From contig CAKZJB010000004.1 of the NCBI GenBank assembly GCA_936940865.1, forward strand, positions 1 through 62,640: 62,640 bases of DNA, given 5' to 3'. The notes beneath the pieces were generated by a model. That model did no database searches, was not told where the DNA came from, and was given only the letters and a program-made list of their open reading frames with translations. Source of the DNA: an uncultured Asticcacaulis sp. (GTDB lineage: Bacteria > Pseudomonadota > Alphaproteobacteria > Caulobacterales > Caulobacteraceae). Below, piece by piece: positions 35,295-43,944 of the stretch. The position numbers were made by a program, and so were the translations under genes. Each line of letters starts with the position of its first letter. The first letter of the stretch is position 1.

Positions 35295-36485
35295 ATGCCC
35301 TTGCCCGCCAATGCGCCGCAGAAGCCGCCCAGAGCGCCGGAGCGCCCGTGGTTCTCGTCGGGGCCGACCTCAAAGCGCCCAGGCTGGAGCGTCGAGGCGC
35401 TGAGGGACGCGCCGGTCGGCCGCTCGAACCGCTCGAAGGCCACGGTCGGCCGCCTCAACCAGGCCTTGGACCTGACGCGGTCGATCCTGCAGATCCCCGA
35501 GGATTACCGCGTGCTGATGATGCCGGGCTCCGACACCGGCGCGTTCGAGGCCGCCATGTGGAACCTCCTGGGCCCGCGCAAGGTCCAGCTGCTGGCCTTC
35601 GAAAGCTTCGGCCAGCTGTGGGCCGATGACGCGGTCAAGCACCTGAAACTGGACGCCGAGGTGCTGGATGCCCCCTATGGGCAACTGCCCGACCTCAGCC
35701 GCATCGATCCGAAGGCCGACCTGGTCTTCCCGTGGAACGGCACCACGTCCGGCGTGCGCGTGCCGGACGGCGATTTCCTCAAGGGCCACGACGGCCTGGT
35801 GCTGTGCGACGCCACCTCGGCGGCCTTTTGCATGGAACTGCCCTGGGCCTCGCTCGACGTGGCGACCTTTTCCTTCCAGAAAGCGCTGGGCGGCGAAGCC
35901 GGCATCGGGGTGCTGGTCCTGTCGCCGCGCGCGGTCGAACGGCTCAACACCTTCGATTCGGGCCGGCCGATGCCCAAGGTCCTGCGCCTCAAGGCCAAGG
36001 GCCACGCCGATGAGAAGATCCTGGGTGGGGACGCCATCAACACCTTCTCCTTCCTGGTCATCGAGGACTATCTCGACGCCTTGCGCTGGGCGATCCGCGA
36101 AGGCGGGCTGGAGGCGCTGATGGCGCGCTGCGACCGCGCCTTCGCCGAGATCGAGGAATGGGTCGGGCGCACCGCCTGGGTCGATTTCGTCGCCGAGCGC
36201 CCGGAATGGCGGTCGAACACGTCCGTGTGCCTGAAGTTCATCGATCCCGCCGTCACCGCCCTGCCGCCCGAACTCCAGGCGAAGCTGGCGTCGAAGGTCG
36301 GGGCGATCCTGGAAGCCGAAGGCGTGGCCTATGACGTCGTCGGCTACCGCAATGCGCCTCCGGGCCTGCGCGTATGGTGCGGCTGCACGGTCGATCCCGA
36401 CGATGTGGCGGCGCTGACCGGCTGGCTCGACTGGGCCTATGCCGAGGCGCTGGCGGCGCTGCAGGCGGACGGCGTGGGGGTGTGA
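35295..36485 (+). CDS. serC: Phosphoserine aminotransferase
   Basis: PLP enzyme of 396 residues converting 3-phosphohydroxypyruvate and glutamate to phosphoserine in serine synthesis. It belongs to the longer alphaproteobacterial SerC branch: FSSGPTSKRPGWSVEALRDA at the N-terminus, MMPGSDTGAFEAAMWNLLG, VFPWNGTTSGVRVPDGDFL, DATSAAFCMELPW and the PLP lysine in ATFSFQKALGGEAG. ATG 35295 is chosen for its GAGGAGG ribosome site. The in-frame start at 35205 has none. serA, often next to serC in this class, is absent here; a PAS protein follows instead. Confidence 0.94.
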   Translation: MPLPANAPQKPPRAPERPWFSSGPTSKRPGWSVEALRDAPVGRSNRSKATVGRLNQALDLTRSILQIPEDYRVLMMPGSDTGAFEAAMWNLLGPRKVQLLAFESFGQLWADDAVKHLKLDAEVLDAPYGQLPDLSRIDPKADLVFPWNGTTSGVRVPDGDFLKGHDGLVLCDATSAAFCMELPWASLDVATFSFQKALGGEAGIGVLVLSPRAVERLNTFDSGRPMPKVLRLKAKGHADEKILGGDAINTFSFLVIEDYLDALRWAIREGGLEALMARCDRAFAEIEEWVGRTAWVDFVAERPEWRSNTSVCLKFIDPAVTALPPELQAKLASKVGAILEAEGVAYDVVGYRNAPPGLRVWCGCTVDPDDVAALTGWLDWAYAEALAALQADGVGV

Positions 36486-36625
36486 CGCTTACAGGTCCCA
36501 TTCCGCTCGCGCGACAATTTCGCCGGATTTGATTTCGGTCAATTTTTGCCCACCGCTCGACCCTATGCTTTTGGGCGGCCGGCCTTGATCAGGCCAGTTC
36601 CTGGGGGAACGGGGCGGAGGCGGTC

Positions 36626-37486
36626 ATGAAGCGGTTTATCCTGCAGGAAAATCTGGCGCGCTTCCGCAAGCTGCTCGACGAAGAAGCCGACGCCAACCGG
36701 CGCCGGACCCTGCAGGTGCTTATCTCCGAAGCCCGCCGCGAACTGGCCGCGTTCAATGCCGAGGCCTTCGGCGCACGCCTTTCGGACGGGCCTTTCCGGT
36801 TCGTGCCGCAGGCCGCGATCGGCGTGCCCGCCGACATGCCGGACCTCAGCCGCTTCCGCCAGGAGTTCGAAACGGCGTCCCGCCTGTTTCTCCTTGTCGA
36901 TCCCAGGGCCGGGCTGCACATCGTCGACGCCAACACTGCCTATGCCGAGGCGACCTTGATAGACCGCGGCCGGGCGGCCGGAGAGCGCATGTTCGACGTC
37001 TTTCCCGACAATCCCGAAGACCCGCTGGCCGACGGCGTCAGCAACCTGTTCAACTCGCTGCAGGCGGCGGCGGAGACCGGCCGGACCCATGTCATGCGGC
37101 CGCAACGCTACGATATCCGCGACGCCGAAGGCCGCTTCGTCGAGCGCTACTGGCGCCCGGTCAACCGGCCGATCTTCGACGACGATGGCCGGCTGGTCTA
37201 TCTGCTGCACGAGGTCGAGGACGTGACGGCGCAGATGCTGGCCGGGGCAAAGCCGGACGGAGATGAGGACGCGGCCGAGCGGGAGGCCTTCGTCGATCTC
37301 GCCTTCGAAAAGGCCCTGCCGTTCGTCGAGCGCAATCCGGTCCTGCGCAGCATCCCGTCATCCCGGATCCGTGCCCGCCTGCGCCGTCATATTGAGACCC
37401 TGGCCGAGGCGGGGGAACGCGATCTGCTGGCGGTGATCGACCAGGTCATCCGGGACCTGTACGGCGAACTGGCCCGGTCGCGCTGA
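36626..37486 (+). CDS. PAS-domain protein
   Basis: Cytoplasmic protein of 286 residues with one PAS domain (about 80-205; LVDPRAGLHIVDANTAYAEA is the PAS core, VNRPIFDDDGRLVYLLHEVE the last strands) between two helical regions. The N-terminus MKRFILQENLARFRKLLDEE and the C-terminal EAFVDLAFEKALPFVERNP are helical. There is no kinase, HTH or GGDEF output domain, so it would signal through protein contact. ATG 36626 has GGGGCGGAGG upstream. It stands 140 bp after serC and is convergent with the AraC gene across a long hairpin. Ligand unknown. Confidence 0.8.
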   Translation: MKRFILQENLARFRKLLDEEADANRRRTLQVLISEARRELAAFNAEAFGARLSDGPFRFVPQAAIGVPADMPDLSRFRQEFETASRLFLLVDPRAGLHIVDANTAYAEATLIDRGRAAGERMFDVFPDNPEDPLADGVSNLFNSLQAAAETGRTHVMRPQRYDIRDAEGRFVERYWRPVNRPIFDDDGRLVYLLHEVEDVTAQMLAGAKPDGDEDAAEREAFVDLAFEKALPFVERNPVLRSIPSSRIRARLRRHIETLAEAGERDLLAVIDQVIRDLYGELARSR

Positions 37487-37487
37487 A

Positions 37488-37540
37488 TTAGGGGCCGTAC
37501 TCAATTAGGGTTTCAAAGCCTAATTGAGTACGGCCCCTAA
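37488..37540. repeat. Perfect 22-bp-arm inverted repeat between convergent genes
   Basis: The left arm (37488-37509) begins TTAGGGGCCGTACTCAATTA. The right arm (37519-37540) is its exact reverse complement. The loop is nine bases. The arm includes the AraC gene stop codon (37537-37539) and begins two bases after the PAS gene stop. No T-run follows on either strand, so it is not a textbook terminator. Confidence 0.85.
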
Positions 37541-38316
37541 GCCGGCCTCTCGGCATAGCGGCTGGGCGGCACGCCCAGAAGGCGGCGGAACATCGTCGAA
37601 AACGCCGCCGGGCTGTCATAGCCCAGATCCATGGCGATGGCCGTGACGCTTTCGCCGCCGGCCAGGCGCGGCAGGGCGGTCAGCAGACAGGCCTGCTGCC
37701 GCCACGCGCCGAAGCTCAGGCCCGTCTGGCGGCGGAAGGTGCGGGTGAAGGTCCGCCGGTCGAGGCCCAGCGCGTCGGCCCAGTCGTTTATGGCGTCGTG
37801 GATATTGGGCGCCTCGAGAAAGGCCTGGCAGCGCGCCAGAAGCTTTTCCGAGGCGGGCAGGGGCACCGACAGGGCGACGCGCGGCGCTCGCCCCAGCTCC
37901 GCCACCAGCAGGTCCATGACCAGCCCGTCGCGCCCGTCCATATCGTAGTCGACGGGCACGCCGGAGGCGGAAATCAACAGCTGACGCAAGAGCGGCGAAA
38001 CGGAAATCACGGTCGATACGTCGCCCAGCGCCCTGGCCGCGTCCGCGTCGAGCAGCAGCGAGCGCGTCGTCACCGCCCCCACCGTGCGCAGCGAATGCAG
38101 GGTATGGGCTGGCGTCCACACGGCGCGCTCCGGCGGCGCCACCCAGGTGCCGTAGGTGTTCTTAAGCACCAGCACGCCGGTTTCCGCATAGACCAGTTGC
38201 CCGCGCCCGTGGCTGTGCCAGTCGACCTCGAAGGACGGCGGATAGGTGTTGGCGTTGCCGACCACCGGGCGCGGCACGTCGTCATACTGGTGCGGGTTCT
38301 TCCACGACTCGGCCAT
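37537..38316 (-). CDS. AraC-family regulator with cupin N-terminus
   Basis: Regulator of 259 residues. The N-terminal cupin-type ligand domain (VDWHSHGRGQLVYAETGVLV and WVAPPERAVWTPAHTLHSL) is followed by two AraC helix-turn-helix motifs (IHDAINDWADALGLDRRTFT and ESVTAIAMDLGYDSPAAFST) and the end signature FRRLLGVPPSRY. ATG 38316 is chosen because the coding signal and domain start there and the divergent gene's leader lies just beyond. It is divergent from the Fsr-like transporter, 91 bp between starts, so it is probably that gene's regulator. AraC genes beside drug-efflux MFS genes commonly respond to the exported compound. Confidence 0.9.
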   Translation of the reverse strand: MAESWKNPHQYDDVPRPVVGNANTYPPSFEVDWHSHGRGQLVYAETGVLVLKNTYGTWVAPPERAVWTPAHTLHSLRTVGAVTTRSLLLDADAARALGDVSTVISVSPLLRQLLISASGVPVDYDMDGRDGLVMDLLVAELGRAPRVALSVPLPASEKLLARCQAFLEAPNIHDAINDWADALGLDRRTFTRTFRRQTGLSFGAWRQQACLLTALPRLAGGESVTAIAMDLGYDSPAAFSTMFRRLLGVPPSRYAERPA

Positions 38317-38407
38317 GTCCCAGTCTCGAAATATATCGTCCCGACATGGAATGCGGGACAGTTCCGGTTGTCGTATCACGCGGCCGGTTTCGAAGAAAGG
38401 AGACAGG

Positions 38408-39610
38408 ATGGACAGCTCACCTGCCGCAACCTCTGTACGGCACGCGACGGACACGGTCATGCCGGTCATTGTGGCGGTCGCCGTCTGCCACTGCCTCAAC
38501 GACATGATGCAGGCCCTTCTTCCGGCCATCTATCCCACGCTCAAGGCGCAGTTGGGCCTGAACTTCACCCAGATCGGCCTGGTCACCCTGACCTACCAGA
38601 TTACCGGCTCGATCCTGCAGCCGCTGGTCGGCCTCTATGCCGACCGCCGGCCGACGCCTCTGGCCCTGCCGGGCGGGACCCTGTTCACCCTGTCGGGGCT
38701 GGTGGTGCTGTCGATGGCGCATCACTATGCGCTGCTGCTGGTGGGGGCCAGCCTGCTGGGCATGGGCTCCTCGGTCTTCCATCCGGAATCCTCGCGCGTC
38801 GTGCGCATGGCGGCCGGAGCGCGCGCGGGGCTGGGGCAATCGCTGTTCCAGGTCGGCGGCAATGCCGGGTCGGCCCTGGGGCCGCTGATCGCCGCCATCG
38901 TCGTCGTGCGCTGGGGCCAGGGGAGCCTGGCCATGCTGTCGCTGCTGGCCCTGCTGTCGTGCGCCATCCTGTGGAATGTCGGCCAATGGTATCGCCACCA
39001 CGGCATCACGCGCCTGAACACGGTGCGCAAGGCCCAGGCCGAACAGGCCCTGCCCAGGGGCGAAGCGCGCAAGGGCATCTTCATCCTGCTGGCCATGGTG
39101 TTTTCGAAATACGTCTACCTGGCCAGCATCACCAGCTACCTGACCTTCTACCTGATCCACCATTTCGGCGTCGGCGTGGGCACCGCGCAACTCCACCTGT
39201 TCGCCTTCCTGGCCGCCGTGGCGGTGGGCACCTTCGCCGGCGGGCCGGTCGGCGACCGCATCGGCCGCAAATACGTCATCTGGGCGTCGATCCTGGGCAT
39301 ATTGCCGTTCACCCTGCTCTTGCCGCACGTTTCGCTGATGTGGGGCGGCGTGCTGAGCGTGGTGATCGGCTTCCTGCTGGCCTCGGCCTTTCCGGCGATC
39401 GTCGTCTATGCCCAGGAACTGATGCCGGGCAAGGTCGGCATGGTTTCGGGCCTGTTCTTCGGCTTTGCCTTCGGCGTGGGCGGCATCGGCGCCGGCGTGC
39501 TGGGGTGGATCGCCGACGCCTTCGGGATCGATGCCGTGTTCGGCCTGTGCAGCGTGCTGCCGGCGATCGGCCTTTTGGCGGCGTGGCTGCCCAAAAAATC
39601 GGACAATTAA
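38408..39610 (+). CDS. MFS transporter, fosmidomycin-resistance (Fsr)-like
   Basis: Inner-membrane major-facilitator transporter of 400 residues with about 12 helices. The start resembles Fsr: CHCLNDMMQALLPAIYPTLK, TQIGLVTLTYQITGSILQPL and the loop 2-3 motif GLYADRRPTP. GSSVFHPESSRVVRMA and GQSLFQVGGNAGSALGPLIA are characteristic of the Fsr branch, and GPVGDRIGRKYVIW is the second-half loop motif. ATG 38408 has AAGGAGA upstream. Efflux of a toxic phosphonate-like or other small molecule is inferred from family only. Divergent AraC regulator upstream. Confidence 0.9.
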   Translation: MDSSPAATSVRHATDTVMPVIVAVAVCHCLNDMMQALLPAIYPTLKAQLGLNFTQIGLVTLTYQITGSILQPLVGLYADRRPTPLALPGGTLFTLSGLVVLSMAHHYALLLVGASLLGMGSSVFHPESSRVVRMAAGARAGLGQSLFQVGGNAGSALGPLIAAIVVVRWGQGSLAMLSLLALLSCAILWNVGQWYRHHGITRLNTVRKAQAEQALPRGEARKGIFILLAMVFSKYVYLASITSYLTFYLIHHFGVGVGTAQLHLFAFLAAVAVGTFAGGPVGDRIGRKYVIWASILGILPFTLLLPHVSLMWGGVLSVVIGFLLASAFPAIVVYAQELMPGKVGMVSGLFFGFAFGVGGIGAGVLGWIADAFGIDAVFGLCSVLPAIGLLAAWLPKKSDN

Positions 39611-39766
39611 CAGCGAGGCGCCGGATGATGCAACCGGGCTTACGTCTTGGCGCAACCCTCTGTAAATAAAGAAAATTTTCTTTATGAATTAACGAATCTT
39701 TTACGCCGTTTCGACGCTTAATACCCTGACAAAACCGATGGGTTTGATGAGGGAGCGGCTTTTACC

Positions 39767-41122
39767 ATGGTGAATTCAACGGGCTCGGGGATCGAGGAGC
39801 GCCTGGCATTTCATGGCATCGACACCAACACACGGGCGGCGCTCAGGGACAACAAGGTCCTGATCCTGTCCATCCTGCCGGAAGCACTCGATGCCTTCTA
39901 CAGGCATGTCGCGCGGTTTCCGGAGACCGCGCAATTCTTTAAAAGCCCCGAGCATATGCGCCACGCCAAGGCCATGCAGATAAAGCACTGGGAGGTCATT
40001 ACCGACGGCCGCTTCGATGAAGCCTATTTCGCTTCGGTCACGCGGATCGGCGAAACCCACAACCGGATCGGCCTTGAGCCCAAATGGTATATCGGCGCTT
40101 ATAACTACCTGCTGGTCAACGTGCTGGAGCGCGTGAATTCCGATCTCAGGGACATGCCCTTCGCGCCGAAACGCGGCGACCAGCGCGGCCGGCTGCGCGC
40201 CGCCATCATTCGCGCGCTGATGCTCGATATGGACCTGGCCATCGCCGTCTATATCGATGCCGGCCGCCGCGATCGCATCCAGTTGCGCCAGACCCTGGCC
40301 GACGCCTTCGAATCCTCGGTCGCCGGCATCGTCGACAAGACGCACAAGGCCGCTGCCGAGGTCACGCAATCGGCCCAGGACCTGTCGAGCCAGGCGACCC
40401 AGACCGAGTCCCAAAGCCGGATCGTCGACCAGGCCTCGGAAGAGACCGCGGTCAACGTCAAGCAGGTCTCCGCCGCCGCCGAGGAGATGTCGCATTCCGT
40501 GTCCGAAATCGCGCGGCAGGTCAACGACGCTGCCGAAGCGGCCCGCCGGGCGACGGAAAGCACCCGCAGGACCGCGGGCCAGATCGAGACCCTGTCGCAG
40601 GATGCCCAAAAGATCGGCGAGGTCGTCAACCTGATCGACAATATCGCGTCGCAGACCAACCTGCTGGCGCTGAACGCCACGATAGAGGCGGCGCGCGCCG
40701 GGGACGCCGGCCGAGGCTTCGCCGTCGTCGCCACCGAGGTCAAGCAACTGGCCGACGAGACCAGCAAGGCGACGTCGAGCATCGCGGCCCAGGTCAACTC
40801 GATCCAGGCCTCCACCCAGCAGGCGGTCGCCGCCATCCGCGACATCAGTACCGTCATCGCCAGCCTCGATACGATCGCCGCCTCGATCGCGGCGGCGGTC
40901 GAGCAACAGGAGGCTGTCACGCAGGAAATCGCCCGCAGCATCAGCAATGCCCACGAAGGCACGCGGCGGGTGTCGAGCAACGTCACCCAGATTTCCGAAG
41001 CGGCCGCGCACACCAGCCGGATTTCGGCGGGCATGGTGGCCGATGCCGACCAGATGATGGAGCAGTGCGAGGCCTTGACCGGCGAGGTCAGGGGATTCCT
41101 CGACCGGTTGAAGAGCGCATAG
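39767..41122 (+). CDS. Globin-coupled methyl-accepting chemotaxis protein
   Basis: Soluble chemoreceptor of 451 residues. Residues about 10-170 are a protoglobin-type globin domain with proximal heme histidine H98 in [20 protein letters not shown], so it should bind oxygen or another gas as HemAT does. A helical linker leads to the signalling domain (about 190-445) with tip [20 protein letters not shown] and methylation-type helices. No membrane segment. ATG 39767 follows a short AT-rich promoter region. A second chemoreceptor follows 242 bp downstream, but a 13-bp-arm hairpin between them suggests separate transcription. Aerotaxis is the likely role. Confidence 0.93.
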   Translation: MVNSTGSGIEERLAFHGIDTNTRAALRDNKVLILSILPEALDAFYRHVARFPETAQFFKSPEHMRHAKAMQIKHWEVITDGRFDEAYFASVTRIGETHNRIGLEPKWYIGAYNYLLVNVLERVNSDLRDMPFAPKRGDQRGRLRAAIIRALMLDMDLAIAVYIDAGRRDRIQLRQTLADAFESSVAGIVDKTHKAAAEVTQSAQDLSSQATQTESQSRIVDQASEETAVNVKQVSAAAEEMSHSVSEIARQVNDAAEAARRATESTRRTAGQIETLSQDAQKIGEVVNLIDNIASQTNLLALNATIEAARAGDAGRGFAVVATEVKQLADETSKATSSIAAQVNSIQASTQQAVAAIRDISTVIASLDTIAASIAAAVEQQEAVTQEIARSISNAHEGTRRVSSNVTQISEAAAHTSRISAGMVADADQMMEQCEALTGEVRGFLDRLKSA

Positions 41123-41215
41123 GCGCCGCTCTGCGCCGAATTCTGTTTTGGACAGATTGCGCCACCACGCAAAGGCTTGGGGCGGGCTTGTGTTTCCGCG
41201 GTACGCTCTGGACGT

Positions 41216-41250
41216 CGCGCCGGCAAGGATTTCGCCCCCTTGCCGGCGCG
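41216..41250. terminator. Perfect 13-bp-arm hairpin, possible terminator
   Basis: CGCGCCGGCAAGG (41216-41228) and CCTTGCCGGCGCG (41238-41250) with a nine-base loop lie 93 bp after the globin chemoreceptor stop. No T-run follows. The sequence may be a terminator or a small palindromic repeat. Confidence 0.5.
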
Positions 41251-41364
41251 GTTGCAGGGGGAGGGTGCGCGTAAGAATGGAAGTTTTCAATTAAAACGCA
41301 TTATTAACCATATCAATCATAAGGTTTTGGCGGAGCGCGAGTCTTGGTCAAGGGAGAGAAGACT

Positions 41365-43074
41365 ATGGCGTATAAGCACTGGCCCATACTGGTGAAATTT
41401 CTGTCGTTGCTGCTGGCGCTGGGCGCGTTCTGCCTCTTCGCCTCCCTGTTCGCCACATCCAAGATGCGCGCCATAGGTCAGGACTACGACGCCCTGATCA
41501 ACGGCCCCGCCAGGGCCAGTGTAAGCCTGGCGCGGGCCAACCGCAGCCTGTCGGCCTACGAGGCCGGACTACACTATTCGCTGACGACTTTGACCGACGC
41601 GGAAAATGCGGACGCGCGCACGAAGATCGCCTCTGCCGAGGCCGATTTCCGCAAGTTCATCGATCAGTCGATCGCGGCCGATCCGGCCCATGCCACCACC
41701 TACAGGGGTCTGCAAAGGCGATTCGACGGTCTTGCGACGGACGCCGGCGTGTGCGGTGCCACGCGGACCCTGGCCTTGGCGTCCACGTCGACCGAAGGCA
41801 ATATCGAAATCGCCAGAAACCACATGCATCCGGTATGCATGCCGGCCATCGGAAGCCTGCGTAAGGCGATCGCCGGGGTGGTCGACGCCACCATCAAGGC
41901 CAACAGCGATGCCGCCGAGCGCAATCGCGCCCTGACGGCCCAGGCGGTCTTCGTCACCAACAGTACGATCATCGGCGGCGTGGCCGTCATGCTGGTCGTG
42001 GCCGTCTGGCTGACACTGATCGGCGTGATACGGCCGTTGCAGGCTCTGACAGAGGTGACGGCCGAGATGTCCCACGGGCGGCTGGATGTTACCGTGCCGT
42101 CGCAGGACCGCCATGACGAGCTTGGCAAGGTCGCCCGCACGGTCGAGGTTTTCCGCAAGGGCCTTGAGGAAACCGAAATCCTGCGCCGCGACGCCGAGAC
42201 CCAGAAGCAGGCGGCCGAAGCCGAGCGCCGGGCCGGCATGCTGCGCCTGGCGGAGGCCTTCGAACGCTCGGTCGGCGGCATCGTCGACAGCGTCGCCGCC
42301 GCGGCCACGGAAATGCAGGCTTCGGCCGGGCAATTGGCGGCCACGGCCAATGAGACCTCGGTTCAGTCCGCCGCCGTGTCCGCTGCGGCTGAAGAGGCGG
42401 GCGCCAACGTAACGTCGGTTGCCGCCTCGACCGAGGAACTGGGGGCGGCGGTCGGCGAGATCGGCCGCCAGGTGGAAACCTCCGCATCCGTATCGGAAGA
42501 GGCGGTGAAGGAAGCCGGCAACGCCGCCCGCGTGGTGCGCCAACTCAACGCCATGGCCGACGGCATTTCCAGCGTCGTCGACCTGATTTCAGGCCTGGCC
42601 AGCCAGACCAACCTGCTGGCGCTCAACGCCACCATCGAATCGGCCCGGGCCGGCGAGGCGGGCAAGGGCTTTGCCGTCGTGGCGGCCGAGGTCAAGACCC
42701 TGGCGTCGCAGACCGCCCGCGCGACCGGAGAGATATCGGCCAAGATCGCCGACATTCAGAACGCCACCGAGCAAGCATCCAAGGCGATCGAAGCGATCAC
42801 CCGCACGATTTCCGTCATAAACGACAACAATTCGGCCGTAGCGTCGGCCGTCAGCCAGCAGGACATGGCGACGCACGAGATCATCCAGGCGGTCAGCCAG
42901 GCATCGGTCGGCACGCGCGAAGTGACCGCCAACATTACCGGCGTCGCCCGCGCCGCCGAAGAGACGGGTCAGGCGGCGGCCCTGGTGCTCAATGCCTCGG
43001 GCGAACTGGCCAGCCAGGCCGAACGGCTGAGCCGCGAGGTCGACAGCTTCCTGGAAGGTGTGCGGGTGGCTTAG
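41365..43074 (+). CDS. Membrane methyl-accepting chemotaxis protein
   Basis: Transmembrane chemoreceptor of 569 residues. The first helix (about 8-30: [20 protein letters not shown]) and second helix (about 190-212: [20 protein letters not shown]) bracket a periplasmic helical sensor of about 160 residues that contains Cys and His residues (GVCGAT, NHMHPVC). A HAMP domain ([20 protein letters not shown]) and the signalling domain with tip [20 protein letters not shown] follow. ATG 41365 has GGGAGAG upstream. The periplasmic domain is a four-helix-bundle type; the ligand is unknown. The stop is followed directly by a palindromic repeat. Confidence 0.92.
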   Translation: MAYKHWPILVKFLSLLLALGAFCLFASLFATSKMRAIGQDYDALINGPARASVSLARANRSLSAYEAGLHYSLTTLTDAENADARTKIASAEADFRKFIDQSIAADPAHATTYRGLQRRFDGLATDAGVCGATRTLALASTSTEGNIEIARNHMHPVCMPAIGSLRKAIAGVVDATIKANSDAAERNRALTAQAVFVTNSTIIGGVAVMLVVAVWLTLIGVIRPLQALTEVTAEMSHGRLDVTVPSQDRHDELGKVARTVEVFRKGLEETEILRRDAETQKQAAEAERRAGMLRLAEAFERSVGGIVDSVAAAATEMQASAGQLAATANETSVQSAAVSAAAEEAGANVTSVAASTEELGAAVGEIGRQVETSASVSEEAVKEAGNAARVVRQLNAMADGISSVVDLISGLASQTNLLALNATIESARAGEAGKGFAVVAAEVKTLASQTARATGEISAKIADIQNATEQASKAIEAITRTISVINDNNSAVASAVSQQDMATHEIIQAVSQASVGTREVTANITGVARAAEETGQAAALVLNASGELASQAERLSREVDSFLEGVRVA

Positions 43075-43076
43075 AG

Positions 43077-43119
43077 CATGCTGCGAAAGAGTGGAACCCG
43101 GTTTTTCGCGTAAAGCATG
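43077..43119. repeat. Imperfect GCGAAA-GTGG palindrome after chemoreceptor gene
   Basis: The outer stem is CATGC/GCATG (43077-43081 and 43115-43119) and the inner stem is GCGAAA/TTTCGC, with GTGG and CCGG in the loop region. It starts three bases after the stop codon. Architecture and core match the hairpin at 18194. Confidence 0.6.
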
Positions 43120-43130
43120 AGACCACCAAG

Positions 43131-43229
43131 GACACTGGCAACTTCTTGATTCCAGTGTCGTTCTCGATTTCGAAGTTCGTTTCGGAGCCTGATATCAAAA
43201 TCGTACGAACTTCGAAATCGCGACACTGG
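43131..43229. repeat. Competing inverted repeats between mcp and csbD
   Basis: GACACTGG (43131-43138) can pair with CCAGTGTC (43152-43159). The same CCAGTGTC can also pair with GACACTGG at 43222-43229, closing a larger stem whose inner arms are CGATTTCGAAGTTCG (43165-43179) and CGAACTTCGAAATCG (43206-43220), a perfect 15-bp match. The two folds exclude each other. The region separates the chemoreceptor from the convergent csbD-like gene. Confidence 0.65.
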
Positions 43230-43248
43230 GCGCCGGAACGAGCGGACT

Positions 43249-43488
43249 TCAGCGCACCATCGGGGGCTCGGCCGGATCGATGACGCTTTCGTCGACGCCT
43301 TCGTTCCACCGACGGATCTGTTCGTCGATCTTGTCCTGGGCGTAGCCGTAGCGTTCCTGAAGCTTGCCGGCCAGTTGCTTGCGGTCGCCCTCGATGACGT
43401 CGAGGTCGTCATGGGTCAGCTTGCCCCAGGCCTTCTGGATGCTGCCCTTGACCTGTTCCCAGGTGCCGTCGATACGATTGCTGTTCAT
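43249..43488 (-). CDS. CsbD-family stress protein
   Basis: Small hydrophilic protein of 79 residues of the CsbD family: MNSNRIDGTWEQVKGSIQKA, WGKLTHDDLDVIEGDRKQLA, GKLQERYGYAQDKIDEQIRR. This matches the family consensus (W.Q.kGk.k..wGkLtddDl...G...l.g.lqe.yG). Relatives are induced in general stress, and their biochemical role is unknown. ATG 43488 has AAGGAGGCG upstream. The C-terminal tail after about residue 66 is acidic/Pro-rich. Single-gene unit. Confidence 0.9.
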   Translation of the reverse strand: MNSNRIDGTWEQVKGSIQKAWGKLTHDDLDVIEGDRKQLAGKLQERYGYAQDKIDEQIRRWNEGVDESVIDPAEPPMVR

Positions 43489-43604
43489 CTTCGCCTCCTT
43501 AAAGCGGTGGGAGGCCAAGGCTAGGCCGTGCCCGCTAAGGGATCAAAGCGGCGTGGGCCAGGGAATATAAGGACGCGGCGCCTAAGGCGTTCAACAGTGC
43601 CCGG

Positions 43605-43892
43605 CTAAGGGTGGGCTCCATGACCGCCACCTCCATGACCGCTGCCGCCGTGATCGCTGCCGCCGTGATCGCTGCCGCCGTGATCGCCGCCGCCGTGGCC
43701 ACTGCCATGCCCGGCCTGGTCATCGTCAATTATGATGGACAGCAAGGCGTCACAGGCACTGTCGGCCGCCTCCCCCCGGGCGTTCTTTCCCTTGCGGCCG
43801 GGTTTTCCCGTCGCCTGCAATCCCCAAAGGATAGCGCCGAAGACGAGCAGGAAGCCGGCCCCCAATCCCAGGGCTGGTAACAGTCCGATCAT
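43605..43892 (-). CDS. Small membrane protein with Gly/His-rich repeat tail
   Basis: Protein of 95 residues. One membrane helix (about 3-27, LLPALGLGAGFLLVFGAILW) is followed by a basic stretch, then a C-terminal tail in which Gly, His, Ser and Asp alternate (HGGSDHGGSDHGGSGHGG), encoded by 15-bp tandem DNA repeats at about 43633-43700. ATG 43892 has GAGG six bases upstream. Nine or so histidines in the tail would bind Ni, Zn or Cu ions; that is inference. The repeats would let tail length vary by replication slippage. No family recognised. Confidence 0.6.
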   Translation of the reverse strand: MIGLLPALGLGAGFLLVFGAILWGLQATGKPGRKGKNARGEAADSACDALLSIIIDDDQAGHGSGHGGGDHGGSDHGGSDHGGSGHGGGGHGAHP

Positions 43893-43944
43893 ATGGGCCT
43901 CGCACAGCGGTGTCGTTCATCGTGGGGCAATTGGGCAGCGACCG

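Noticed and set aside
37798-39669. A 623-codon plus frame spanning the AraC and Fsr genes
   Set aside because: It crosses two well-supported genes in other frames and has Arg/Gly/Ala-rich shadow composition.
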